Assembly (NCBI GenBank): GCA_900542115.1
Contig: UQMC01000120.1
Location: 1 to 5,318, forward strand
Direction: 5' to 3'
Length of the DNA stretch: 5,318 nt
Origin: an uncultured Oscillibacter sp.
GTDB lineage: Bacteria; Bacillota; Clostridia; Oscillospirales; Oscillospiraceae
In this document: piece after piece, positions 1 through 5,318 of the stretch
Layout: the number at the start of each line of letters is the position of its first letter
Numbering within the stretch: the first letter of the stretch is position 1
Notes under the pieces: generated by a model
What the model was told of the DNA's origin: nothing
Database searches by the model: none
What the model saw: the letters and a program-made list of their open reading frames with translations, nothing else
Made by a program: the position numbers and the translations under genes

Positions 1-302
1 CAGGCAATGGGGGAAAGCGCTTCGCTTTCCTCCGCAAAGTAAATGCGCCGCTCCAACTCATTCAGCGGCAGGCCCACCGCCGCCCCGGCAGGGGAAACGT
101 GCTTGAAGCTGGCGGCAGAGGGCAGGCCGGTGGCCTCCTTCAACTCCTTGACCAGCTGCCATGAGTTAAAGGCATCCAGCAGATTGATGTAGCCGGGACG
201 TCCGTTCAGGACATGAATGGGAAGCTCATCTCCCTGCTTCATGAAAATGCGCGCCGGCTTTTGATTAGGATTGCAGCCGTATTTGAGTTCCAGTTCCTTC
301 AT
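1..302 (-). CDS. purH: AICAR formyltransferase, stand-alone type (5' part, cut by window edge)
   Basis: This is the N-terminal part of phosphoribosylaminoimidazolecarboxamide formyltransferase, which moves a formyl group from 10-formyl-THF to AICAR to give FAICAR, the penultimate step to IMP in the cytoplasm. I translated 100 codons by hand from the ATG at 302-300; the frame stays open to the left edge. The protein starts [18 protein letters not shown], the usual start of the transformylase domain, and carries [11 protein letters not shown] at residues 65-75 with the Lys67-His68 pair known as catalytic in this family. There is no MGS-like IMP cyclohydrolase domain in front, unlike the bifunctional PurH of E. 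coli or B. subtilis. The gene begins 3 nt after the purO stop, with a G-rich stretch as a weak ribosome site. Stand-alone family members are about 390 residues, so roughly three quarters of the gene is off the window. The symbol purH is used loosely because only the transformylase half is represented. Confidence 0.9.
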   Translation of the reverse strand, partial: MKELELKYGCNPNQKPARIFMKQGDELPIHVLNGRPGYINLLDAFNSWQLVKELKEATGLPSAASFKHVSPAGAAVGLPLNELERRIYFAEESEALSPIA

Positions 303-305
303 GCT

Positions 306-935
306 TTAGTCCCCCAGATTTTTATTGAACAGTCTCACCTCTCCGCCCACGTTGGCGTACAGGGAAACCTTGTTTTCCATATTCAGCGCCGCCCAGAGCG
401 CCTCCGGCTCCGGCAGCTCCACCTCCTTCGGCTCCCCGGCAAAGGTAGGCAGCGGGCTTCCGTCCCCCTGATAGGTGCTGATGAAGAAGCCCCTACCGGC
501 GTCACAGCCTTCATAGCAGAAAAATTCCCGCAGGCAGCGGCCCTGACAGCGCTTGAGAATGGACAGCTCCATAGCCCCGTCCCCATAGCGGATAGCAGAG
601 ATACGGGGCGTCCAATTCGGCTCGTCCGGCTCATAGCTCCGGGTCATCAGACCCCTTCGGAAATCGCCGCAGCGGCAGATGGTGTCCGTCTGGTCGCCGT
701 TGGTGATAACCAGCGCATCGCCCATGGTGCGGACTGGGTGGTAGATGATGAGGCTGGGGTCAGTCAGCTTGGCGGGGTCATGGGCCTCAGTGCGGATTCC
801 ATCCTCCGTGGGGACGAATACGCGGTTGCGGCTGTTCTCGCTGCGGCCCATGATGAAATAGTACGCCCGGTCGCTCCCTATCACAATGCCGCGCCCGGGA
901 TAGGAGGTCTCCTTCAAAAATGTCAGCAGGTCCAT
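306..935 (-). CDS. purO: IMP cyclohydrolase, archaeal-type PurO family
   Basis: The protein is predicted to close the ring of FAICAR to give IMP, the last step of de novo purine synthesis. It has 209 residues, close to the ~200 usual for PurO. Recognisable blocks are SYPGRGIVIG (11-20), YFIMGRSENSRNRVFV (26-41), DPAKLTDPSLIIYHPVR (53-69), ITNGDQTDT (77-85), YEPDEPNWTPRISAI (101-115) and NKVSLYANV (188-196), all in the order I know from clostridial PurO-like proteins. I chose the ATG at 935-933 because AAAGGGAG (950-943) precedes it by 7 nt and it lies 1 nt past the purN stop. The same frame is open upstream to 1112, but that part runs inside purN and has no homology I recognise. Six cysteines fall between residues 87 and 144. 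The neighbouring transformylase lacks a cyclohydrolase domain, which fits this gene supplying that activity. The function is inferred from family resemblance. Confidence 0.9.
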   Translation of the reverse strand: MDLLTFLKETSYPGRGIVIGSDRAYYFIMGRSENSRNRVFVPTEDGIRTEAHDPAKLTDPSLIIYHPVRTMGDALVITNGDQTDTICRCGDFRRGLMTRSYEPDEPNWTPRISAIRYGDGAMELSILKRCQGRCLREFFCYEGCDAGRGFFISTYQGDGSPLPTFAGEPKEVELPEPEALWAALNMENKVSLYANVGGEVRLFNKNLGD

Positions 936-936
936 A

Positions 937-1554
937 TCACTTCTCCCTTTCCTTGATGATCTGTGCCGCGACCATTTCGGCGGCTTGGGGCAAAAGCTGC
1001 CATTCCGCCTGCTCCATGACCCGGCGCTGGAGGGTCTGCGGCGTATCGTCCGGGCGAATTTCCACCGCTTTTTGCAGCAAAATTTCGCCGCCGTCCGGAA
1101 TTTCATTGACAAAGTGTACCGTGGCTCCCGTGACCTTCACGCCTCTTGCCAGCGCCGCCTCGTGAACCCGCAGGCCGTACATTCCCTTTCCGCAGAAGGA
1201 GGGGATGAGGGACGGATGGACGTTCAGAATCCGGCGCGGCCACCGGGCGGTAAACGCCGCACTGAGAATGCTCATAAAGCCCGCCAGGATAATAAGGTCA
1301 ATGTCATACTGCGTTAGCAGCGCGGAAATACCGTCCTCAAAGGTCTGCTGAGAACCGCACTCCCGGCGGGAGACCACATAGCCGGGCACACCCGCCGCCT
1401 CTCCACGCCGGAGGGCGTATGCCTCCGCCCGGGAGGAGATGACCACGCAGATCTCACCGTGAGGCAGCGCCCCGGCCCGCTGTGCGTCCAGCAGCGCCTG
1501 CAGATTTGTGCCGCCGCCGGAGACCAGCACCGCGATTCGTGCCCGGTTCAGCAT
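937..1554 (-). CDS. purN: phosphoribosylglycinamide formyltransferase (GAR transformylase)
   Basis: The enzyme transfers a formyl group from 10-formyl-THF to GAR to give FGAR, the third step of the pathway, in the cytoplasm. It has 205 residues against about 190-215 for the family. The N-terminal Rossmann-like strand and phosphate loop is IAVLVSGGGTNLQALLD (7-23). The active-site triad known from E. coli (Asn106, His108, Asp144) is matched by Asn111 and His113 in ILNVHPSLIP and by Asp154 in HFVNEIPDGGEI. The segment between them reads SFCGKGMYGLRVHEAAL instead of the E. coli PGLHTHRQAL form, a variant I associate with clostridial and Bacteroidetes PurN. The ATG overlaps the purM stop by 7 nt (1548-1554), and AAAGGTG lies about 5 nt upstream inside purM. 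This points to translational coupling. Confidence 0.96.
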   Translation of the reverse strand: MLNRARIAVLVSGGGTNLQALLDAQRAGALPHGEICVVISSRAEAYALRRGEAAGVPGYVVSRRECGSQQTFEDGISALLTQYDIDLIILAGFMSILSAAFTARWPRRILNVHPSLIPSFCGKGMYGLRVHEAALARGVKVTGATVHFVNEIPDGGEILLQKAVEIRPDDTPQTLQRRVMEQAEWQLLPQAAEMVAAQIIKEREK

Positions 1555-2582
1555 AGCGCCACCTTTTCGTCGCCCCGGACGATCTCACCCAGCACATAGG
1601 CCGCCGTACCGCTGTCCCGCAGCGTCTCCAGCGCCCGGTCCGCCGTGCCGCGGCTGACAACTATCGTCATGCCGACGCCCATATTGAACGTATTGAATAG
1701 ATCGTGCTCACTGATGTTTCCCTCCGCTTGCAGCAAGCGGAAAATGGCAGGCGTCCGCACGGCGGCTTTTTCGATTTTCGCGCACAGTCCGTCCGGGACG
1801 GAACGGGGGATATTTTCAAAGAAACCGCCGCCGGTGATATGGCTGATACCCCGGATATCGGCAGCGTCCAGCGCCGCAAGCACCGGCTTGACGTAAATTT
1901 CCGTCGGCGTCAGCAGGGCGTCCCCCAGCGTCTGGCCCAGTTCCGGGACCGTCCGGCCAAGGTCGGTATGCTCCACATCGAATACCCTGCGGACCAGTGA
2001 ATAGCCGTTGGAGTGCAGGCCGCTGGAGGGCAGCGCCAGCAGAACGTCCCCTGCCTCCATACGGCTGTGGTCAATGACCCGCTCTCTGTCCACGATGCCG
2101 ACAGAGAAACCGGCAAGATCATAGTCCTCCGGCGCCATCGTGCCGGGATGCTCCGCCGTTTCGCCGCCGATCAGGGCGCAGCCTGCCCGGACGCAGCCCT
2201 CCGCCACGCCGGAGACCAGCGATGCCACCTTTTCCGGCTCGTTTTTTCCGATGGCAATATAATCAAGGAAAAACAGCGGCCGCGCGCCGCAGCAGATAAT
2301 GTCATTGACGCACATGGCCACACAGTCGATCCCCACGGTATCGTGGCGGTCCATGAGCTGCGCGATGCGCTGCTTCGTGCCGACACCGTCCGTACCGGAA
2401 ACCAGCACCGGCTCCTTCATGCCGGAAAGATTCGGCGCAAACAGACCGCCGAAGCCGCCAAGATCCGAGACCACGCCGGGAATCACCGTGCGCGCCACAT
2501 GGCGCTGCATCAGCTTGACCCCTTTGTAGCCCGCTTCAATATCCACACCGGCTGCCCGGTAGCTCTCAGAAAAGCTACGCAT
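1548..2582 (-). CDS. purM: phosphoribosylformylglycinamidine cyclo-ligase (AIR synthetase)
   Basis: This enzyme closes the imidazole ring, turning FGAM into AIR with ATP, the fifth pathway step. It has 344 residues, normal for PurM. The ordered motifs are SYRAAGVDIEAG (7-18), the ATP-binding SGTDGVGTK (62-70), MCVNDIICCGA (90-100), LIGGETAEHPG (137-147), LPSSGLHSNGYSLV (184-197), TPTEIYVKP (225-233), HITGGGFFENIPR (248-260) and FNMGVGM (299-305). I chose the ATG at 2582 over the in-frame ATG at 2618. The downstream one is preceded by a near-perfect AAGGAGG with 9 nt spacing, and the protein then starts MRSFSESYRAAGVD as in other PurM proteins. The gene overlaps the purF stop by 8 nt and ends 7 nt inside purN. 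PurM and the FGAM synthetase PurL are related by fold, but the length and motifs are those of PurM. Confidence 0.97.
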   Translation of the reverse strand: MRSFSESYRAAGVDIEAGYKGVKLMQRHVARTVIPGVVSDLGGFGGLFAPNLSGMKEPVLVSGTDGVGTKQRIAQLMDRHDTVGIDCVAMCVNDIICCGARPLFFLDYIAIGKNEPEKVASLVSGVAEGCVRAGCALIGGETAEHPGTMAPEDYDLAGFSVGIVDRERVIDHSRMEAGDVLLALPSSGLHSNGYSLVRRVFDVEHTDLGRTVPELGQTLGDALLTPTEIYVKPVLAALDAADIRGISHITGGGFFENIPRSVPDGLCAKIEKAAVRTPAIFRLLQAEGNISEHDLFNTFNMGVGMTIVVSRGTADRALETLRDSGTAAYVLGEIVRGDEKVALC

Positions 2583-4044
2583 GGTCCTCTCCCTCCTTTT
2601 CACTGATTCTGCACTCAAAGCGGTCCTTGCCGCCCTCCTGAGGAATGGCTGTGGGATAGCCGCCGCCGAAGCAGGCCGTGCAGAAGCCGCCTTTTGTATT
2701 ATCCGCCAGCTTCACCACGTCCTCGATGCTGAGATAGCCCAGCGAATCCACGCCGATGATCTTTGCGATCTCCTCCACGGAATGATGATTGGCGATGAGC
2801 TTGTTTTTATCGTCGATGTCCGTGCCGTAATAGCATTCGGACACAAAGGGCGGCGCGCTGACCCGCATGTGAATCTCCTTGGCGCCGGCCCGCCGCAGAA
2901 GGTCGATGGTCCGGCGGCAGGTCGTACCACGGACGATGGAATCGTCAATCAGAACCACCCGCTTGCCCTCCACCACGGAGCGGATGGGGTTCAGCTTGAT
3001 ATTCACCTCATTTTCCCGCATGGTCTGCGTGGGGGAAATGAAGGTGCGGCCGATGTACTTATTCTTGATAAAGCCCATGCCATATGGAATCCCGGACTGC
3101 CGGGCATAGCCCATGGCGGCATCCAGTCCCGAATCCGGAACGCCGATGACGATATCCGCCTGAACGGGGTGCTCCAGCGCCAAAAACGCACCCGCCCGCT
3201 GCCGGGCAATGTGAACACTGGACCCGTCAATAACGGAATCGGGCCGTGCAAAATAGATAAATTCAAACACGCACAGCCGCTTTTCCGCCTTTCCACAGTG
3301 CGTGGTGTCGGAGCGGATACCGTCCTGATCCGCCACCACGATCTCGCCGGGGCGGATGTCCCGCTCAAACGCGGCGCCAATGGCGTCCAGTGCGCAGGTC
3401 TCCGAGGCAAAGACCACGGCCCCGTCCTTCAGCCGCCCCATGCACAGTGGGCGGAAGCCATGGGGGTCCCGCACGGCGATGAGCTTTGTCGGCGAGGACA
3501 GCACCAGAGAATACGCGCCCTCGATGCGGTTCATGGCGGCGGAGACCGCCGCCTCGATAGAGCCGCATTTGAGCCGCTCCTGCACAATCAGGTAGGCGAT
3601 GACCTCACTGTCCGTTGTGGTCTGGAAAATAGAGCCGCGGCTCTCCAGCTCCCGCCGCAGCTCTTGGGAATTGGTAAGATTTCCGTTATGGGCCAGCGCC
3701 ATGCGGCCCTTGAAATGGTTCACCAAAATCGGCTGGACGTTCCGCTTGTTGTCGCTGCCGGTGGTGCCGTAGCGCACATGGCCCACGGCGATGGTGCCGG
3801 TCCCCAGCTCCGTCAAGCGCTGCCGGGGAAACACCTCGTTCACCAATCCCACATCCCGGTAGGAGGTAAACACGCCATCGTCATTGACAACAATTCCGGC
3901 GCTCTCCTGTCCCCGGTGCTGCAGGGCGTACAGCGCATAATAGGCATAGGACGCCACATCGGCGGTCTGCGGCGTTCGAATGCCGAACACGCCGCATTCT
4001 TCATGGATATGGCGCTCCCCGCGCCCGCCCTCAGTCCGCGTCAT
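2575..4044 (-). CDS. purF: amidophosphoribosyltransferase (glutamine PRPP amidotransferase)
   Basis: This is the committed step of purine synthesis: PRPP plus glutamine gives phosphoribosylamine. The protein has 489 residues, close to B. subtilis PurF. The N-terminal class II glutaminase domain follows a 16-residue presequence. The expected nucleophile is Cys17 in HEECGVFG, with HRGQESAG (43-50), GHVRYGTTG (88-96), AHNGNLTN (118-125) and TTTDSEV (142-148). The phosphoribosyltransferase domain has the PRPP loop VVLIDDSIVRGTT (363-375). Cys258, Cys404, Cys455 and Cys458 sit where B. subtilis PurF places the four ligands of its 4Fe-4S cluster, so this is probably the oxygen-sensitive, self-processed form. 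The ATG at 4044 overlaps the purC end by 14 nt. I see no clear Shine-Dalgarno site there, and there is no other in-frame ATG, GTG or TTG before Cys17. Family knowledge predicts feedback inhibition by purine nucleotides. Confidence 0.97.
   Translation of the reverse strand: MTRTEGGRGERHIHEECGVFGIRTPQTADVASYAYYALYALQHRGQESAGIVVNDDGVFTSYRDVGLVNEVFPRQRLTELGTGTIAVGHVRYGTTGSDNKRNVQPILVNHFKGRMALAHNGNLTNSQELRRELESRGSIFQTTTDSEVIAYLIVQERLKCGSIEAAVSAAMNRIEGAYSLVLSSPTKLIAVRDPHGFRPLCMGRLKDGAVVFASETCALDAIGAAFERDIRPGEIVVADQDGIRSDTTHCGKAEKRLCVFEFIYFARPDSVIDGSSVHIARQRAGAFLALEHPVQADIVIGVPDSGLDAAMGYARQSGIPYGMGFIKNKYIGRTFISPTQTMRENEVNIKLNPIRSVVEGKRVVLIDDSIVRGTTCRRTIDLLRRAGAKEIHMRVSAPPFVSECYYGTDIDDKNKLIANHHSVEEIAKIIGVDSLGYLSIEDVVKLADNTKGGFCTACFGGGYPTAIPQEGGKDRFECRISEKEGEDHA
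2592..2598 (-). promoter_or_regulatory. Shine-Dalgarno site of purM inside the end of purF
   Basis: AAGGAGG on the minus strand, 9 nt before the ATG at 2582, lies within the last codons of purF. It decides the purM start in favour of 2582 over the in-frame ATG at 2618, and it suggests that ribosomes finishing purF re-initiate on purM. Confidence 0.8.
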
Positions 4045-4750
4045 GGCTCAGCAGCCGCTTCATGATCTCGGCATAGGCGTCCTCGACGCCGCCCATATCC
4101 CGGCGGAAGCGGTCCTTGTCCAGCTTCTCGTGGGTCTTTGAGTCCCACAGGCGGCAGGTATCAGGGCTGATCTCGTCTGCCAGGACGATCTGACCCTCGA
4201 CAGTCTTACCGAATTCCAGCTTGAAGTCCACCAGCGTCACACCGCACTCAGCCCAGAAGGACTTCAGCGCGTCATTCACGGCAAAGGCGTACTTTTTGAT
4301 AAGCTCGATCTCCTCCCATGTGGCCAGCTTCAGTGCCACAGCATGATAGGCGTTCAGGAGGGGGTCATGCAGGTCATCATTCTTATAAGAAAACTCAATC
4401 GTGGGCTGGTCGAACACGATGCCCTCCTCCACGCCATAGCGGGAGGCAAAGTGACCGGCGGAAATATTGCGGACAATGACCTCCAGCGGCACGATGGAGA
4501 CCTTTTTCACCAAAGTATCCCGCTCGGAAAGCTCCTTGACAAAATGCGTGGGGATTCCGGCCTTCTCCATTTTCGCCATCAGACGGTTCGTCATCCGGTT
4601 GTTGATGATGCCCTTGCCCACGATCGTTCCCTTTTTCAGTCCGTCCAGCGCGGTGGCATCATCCTTATAGGATACGATCACCAGATTGGGGTCCTCGGTG
4701 GCATAAACCTTTTTTGCCTTGCCCTCGTACAGCTGCTCTTTCTTTTCCAT
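4031..4750 (-). CDS. purC: phosphoribosylaminoimidazole-succinocarboxamide synthase (SAICAR synthetase)
   Basis: This enzyme condenses CAIR with aspartate using ATP to form SAICAR, directly after the PurE step. It has 239 residues, the usual bacterial length. The N-terminal ATP-binding lobe carries QLYEGKAKKVY (6-16) and VSYKDDATA (26-34). The central signature is IVPLEVIVRNISAGH (86-100), in which His100 replaces the Ser of the common RN..AGS pattern. The C-terminal part has LVDFKLEFG (173-181), ADEISPDTCRLWD (191-203) and DKDRFRRDMG (211-220), all typical of PurC. The ATG at 4750 is preceded by AGGAG with 9 nt spacing. The gene starts 39 nt after the PurE stop, the largest gap in the operon, and its last 14 nt overlap purF. 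No frameshift or truncation is seen. Confidence 0.97.
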   Translation of the reverse strand: MEKKEQLYEGKAKKVYATEDPNLVIVSYKDDATALDGLKKGTIVGKGIINNRMTNRLMAKMEKAGIPTHFVKELSERDTLVKKVSIVPLEVIVRNISAGHFASRYGVEEGIVFDQPTIEFSYKNDDLHDPLLNAYHAVALKLATWEEIELIKKYAFAVNDALKSFWAECGVTLVDFKLEFGKTVEGQIVLADEISPDTCRLWDSKTHEKLDKDRFRRDMGGVEDAYAEIMKRLLSHDAD

Positions 4751-4759
4751 GTTCCGTTT

Positions 4760-4764
4760 CTCCT
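4760..4764 (-). promoter_or_regulatory. Shine-Dalgarno site of purC
   Basis: AGGAG on the minus strand, 9 nt upstream of the purC ATG at 4750, in the only sizeable intergenic gap of the operon (4751-4789, AT-rich compared with its surroundings). It supports the chosen start. Confidence 0.75.
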
Positions 4765-4789
4765 ATCATAAATAAATTTGTGTCAAAAA

Positions 4790-5318
4790 TCAAGCGTCCG
4801 CGTGAAAACGCCGGCGCATATCCGTATCCGCCTGCAAAACAGCCTCGGTCTCCCGCCGGCGGCTCTCCGCCAGCTTGGCGGCCAGTGTCTCATCGGTCAC
4901 GGCCAGAATCTCGATTGCCAGCAGGGCGGCATTCTTCGCGCCGTTCACCGCAACCGTCGCTACCGGGATGCCACCCGGCATCTGCACCGTGGAGAGTAAT
5001 GCGTCCATCCCGTCAAAATTGGCGCCGCTGCACGGAATGCCAATGACCGGCAGGGTTGTATTCGCCGCCAGCGCCCCGGCCAGCATGGTCAACGACAGCG
5101 GGCTGCTCCAGCCCCAGCCGTGGCCCTTGCTGATAAACAGATTCACCAGCACCAGCGCAACAATCAGGCTCAGCAGACCGCCGACGTCCAGCTTATGCTG
5201 GCTGGCGCTGGCGCTGCGGCTCTCCGGCGTGCCGCGCAGCAAAAACAGCGCCAGCAGGGCAACGGCGATCGAGAAGACGAAGATCCAGCGCCAGCCCAGT
5301 CCGGTGGCGATAGCCCCG
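4790..5318 (-). CDS. purE: chimeric frame: MFS transporter fragment joined to the C-terminal part of PurE (5' end cut by window edge)
   Basis: The frame is open from the right edge to the TGA at 4792-4790, about 175 codons; the TTG at 5242 is internal and not a credible start. From about 5083 down to the stop it is PurE, the enzyme that makes CAIR for Pur[36 protein letters not shown] and [14 protein letters not shown] match the C-terminal half of PurE in order. The upstream part (5318 to about 5080) is membrane protein: [20 protein letters not shown], then the charged linker RGTPESRS...SQHKLD, then the hydrophobic [17 protein letters not shown] and [13 protein letters not shown]. That is the pattern of DHA2 (EmrB/QacA) MFS transporters from about the end of TM5 to the start of TM8. 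The GSxSD phosphate loop, the SAHRT catalytic region and most of the GGAAHLPG loop of PurE are missing, so this product should not be an active carboxylase or mutase. The PurE identity of the tail is secure and its position before purC is normal. The join itself is probably artificial. Confidence 0.8.
   Translation of the reverse strand, partial: GAIATGLGWRWIFVFSIAVALLALFLLRGTPESRSASASQHKLDVGGLLSLIVALVLVNLFISKGHGWGWSSPLSLTMLAGALAANTTLPVIGIPCSGANFDGMDALLSTVQMPGGIPVATVAVNGAKNAALLAIEILAVTDETLAAKLAESRRRETEAVLQADTDMRRRFHADA
5066..5083 (-). other. probable recombination or misassembly junction between MFS and purE sequence
   Basis: These six codons (Leu-Ala-Gly-Ala-Leu-Ala) can be read both as the start of an MFS helix following SPLSLTM and as the PurE block equivalent to E. 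coli LPGMIA before AAKT. Sequence upstream resembles only the transporter and sequence downstream only PurE. The shared stretch of up to 18 nt is GC-rich and built from GCTGGC and GGCGCTGG words, which is the sort of short identity where an assembler, a PCR step or microhomology recombination could switch templates. The exact breakpoint cannot be fixed without the two parent sequences. Confidence 0.65.

Noticed and set aside
213..956. A 247-codon open frame on the plus strand opposite purO and the start of purH
   Set aside because: Antisense shadow with no family resemblance; the minus-strand frames here are conserved enzymes with proper ribosome sites.
936..1112. Upstream extension of the purO frame by 59 codons
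   Set aside because: The extension lies inside purN, is rich in Arg, Lys and Ser with no family match, and skips the well-placed ATG and Shine-Dalgarno site at 935.
2013..2606. A 197-codon open frame on the plus strand opposite purM
   Set aside because: Antisense shadow. It has no recognisable domain, and its composition follows from the PurM codons on the other strand.
2583..2618. Longer purM start 12 codons upstream at 2618
   Set aside because: The extra residues are out-of-frame purF sequence, and the ATG at 2582 has a strong AAGGAGG and gives the usual PurM N-terminus.
2581..4065. A 494-codon open frame on the plus strand opposite purF
   Set aside because: It mirrors purF almost exactly. 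The predicted protein has no recognisable motif and is rich in His, Gly, Ala and Arg, as expected from the antisense of a high-GC gene; purF itself is unmistakable.
4765..4793. Promoter-like TTGATT, 17 nt spacer, TATGAT before purC on the minus strand
   Set aside because: The match is good, but transcription from it would start about 7 nt past the -10 box, at or beyond the purC AGGAG site, leaving no ribosome site. The AT-rich 39-nt gap could yield this by chance. An internal start-site map would decide.
5195..5222. Short GGCGCT repeat in the transporter part
   Set aside because: It only encodes the Ser-Ala-Ser-Ala run in the linker and is too short to be a meaningful repeat, although similar words may have helped a misjoin at 5066-5083.

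Overview
The window reads as one leftward (minus-strand) stretch of a de novo purine biosynthesis operon from a high-GC Firmicute. The best guess is an Oscillospiraceae-like gut Clostridium. This rests on protein character and on the pairing of an archaeal-type IMP cyclohydrolase (PurO) with a stand-alone AICAR transformylase; no search was run.

In transcription order (right to left): an open frame entering from the right edge (5318-4790) that ends as PurE; purC (4750-4031); purF (4044-2575); purM (2582-1548); purN (1554-937); purO (935-306); and the first 100 codons of an AICAR formyltransferase gene (302 to the left edge). From purC onward the genes overlap or lie within 3 nt of each other, as expected for one translationally coupled transcript. 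The window supplies amidophosphoribosyltransferase (step 1, PurF), GAR transformylase (step 3, PurN), AIR synthetase (step 5, PurM), the last part of the AIR carboxylase/mutase (PurE), SAICAR synthetase (PurC), and the final two steps to IMP (AICAR transformylase and PurO). PurD, PurL/PurQ/PurS and PurB are not in the window.

The one real anomaly is at the right end. The visible first half of the PurE frame is not PurE. It is a piece of a drug:H+ antiporter-type MFS transporter, running from about the end of TM5 to the start of TM8, joined in frame to the C-terminal ~95 residues of PurE within about 18 nt (5066-5083). The PurE phosphate-binding loop and catalytic SAHRT region are absent. I judge this most likely a chimeric assembly or cloning join between two genomes rather than a new fusion protein, though the sequence alone cannot exclude a real recombination.

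No RNA genes, CRISPR arrays, insertion sequences or convincing terminators were seen. The operon's promoter and leader, where a purine riboswitch or PurR site might lie, are outside the window. No gene-free gap exceeds 40 nt.
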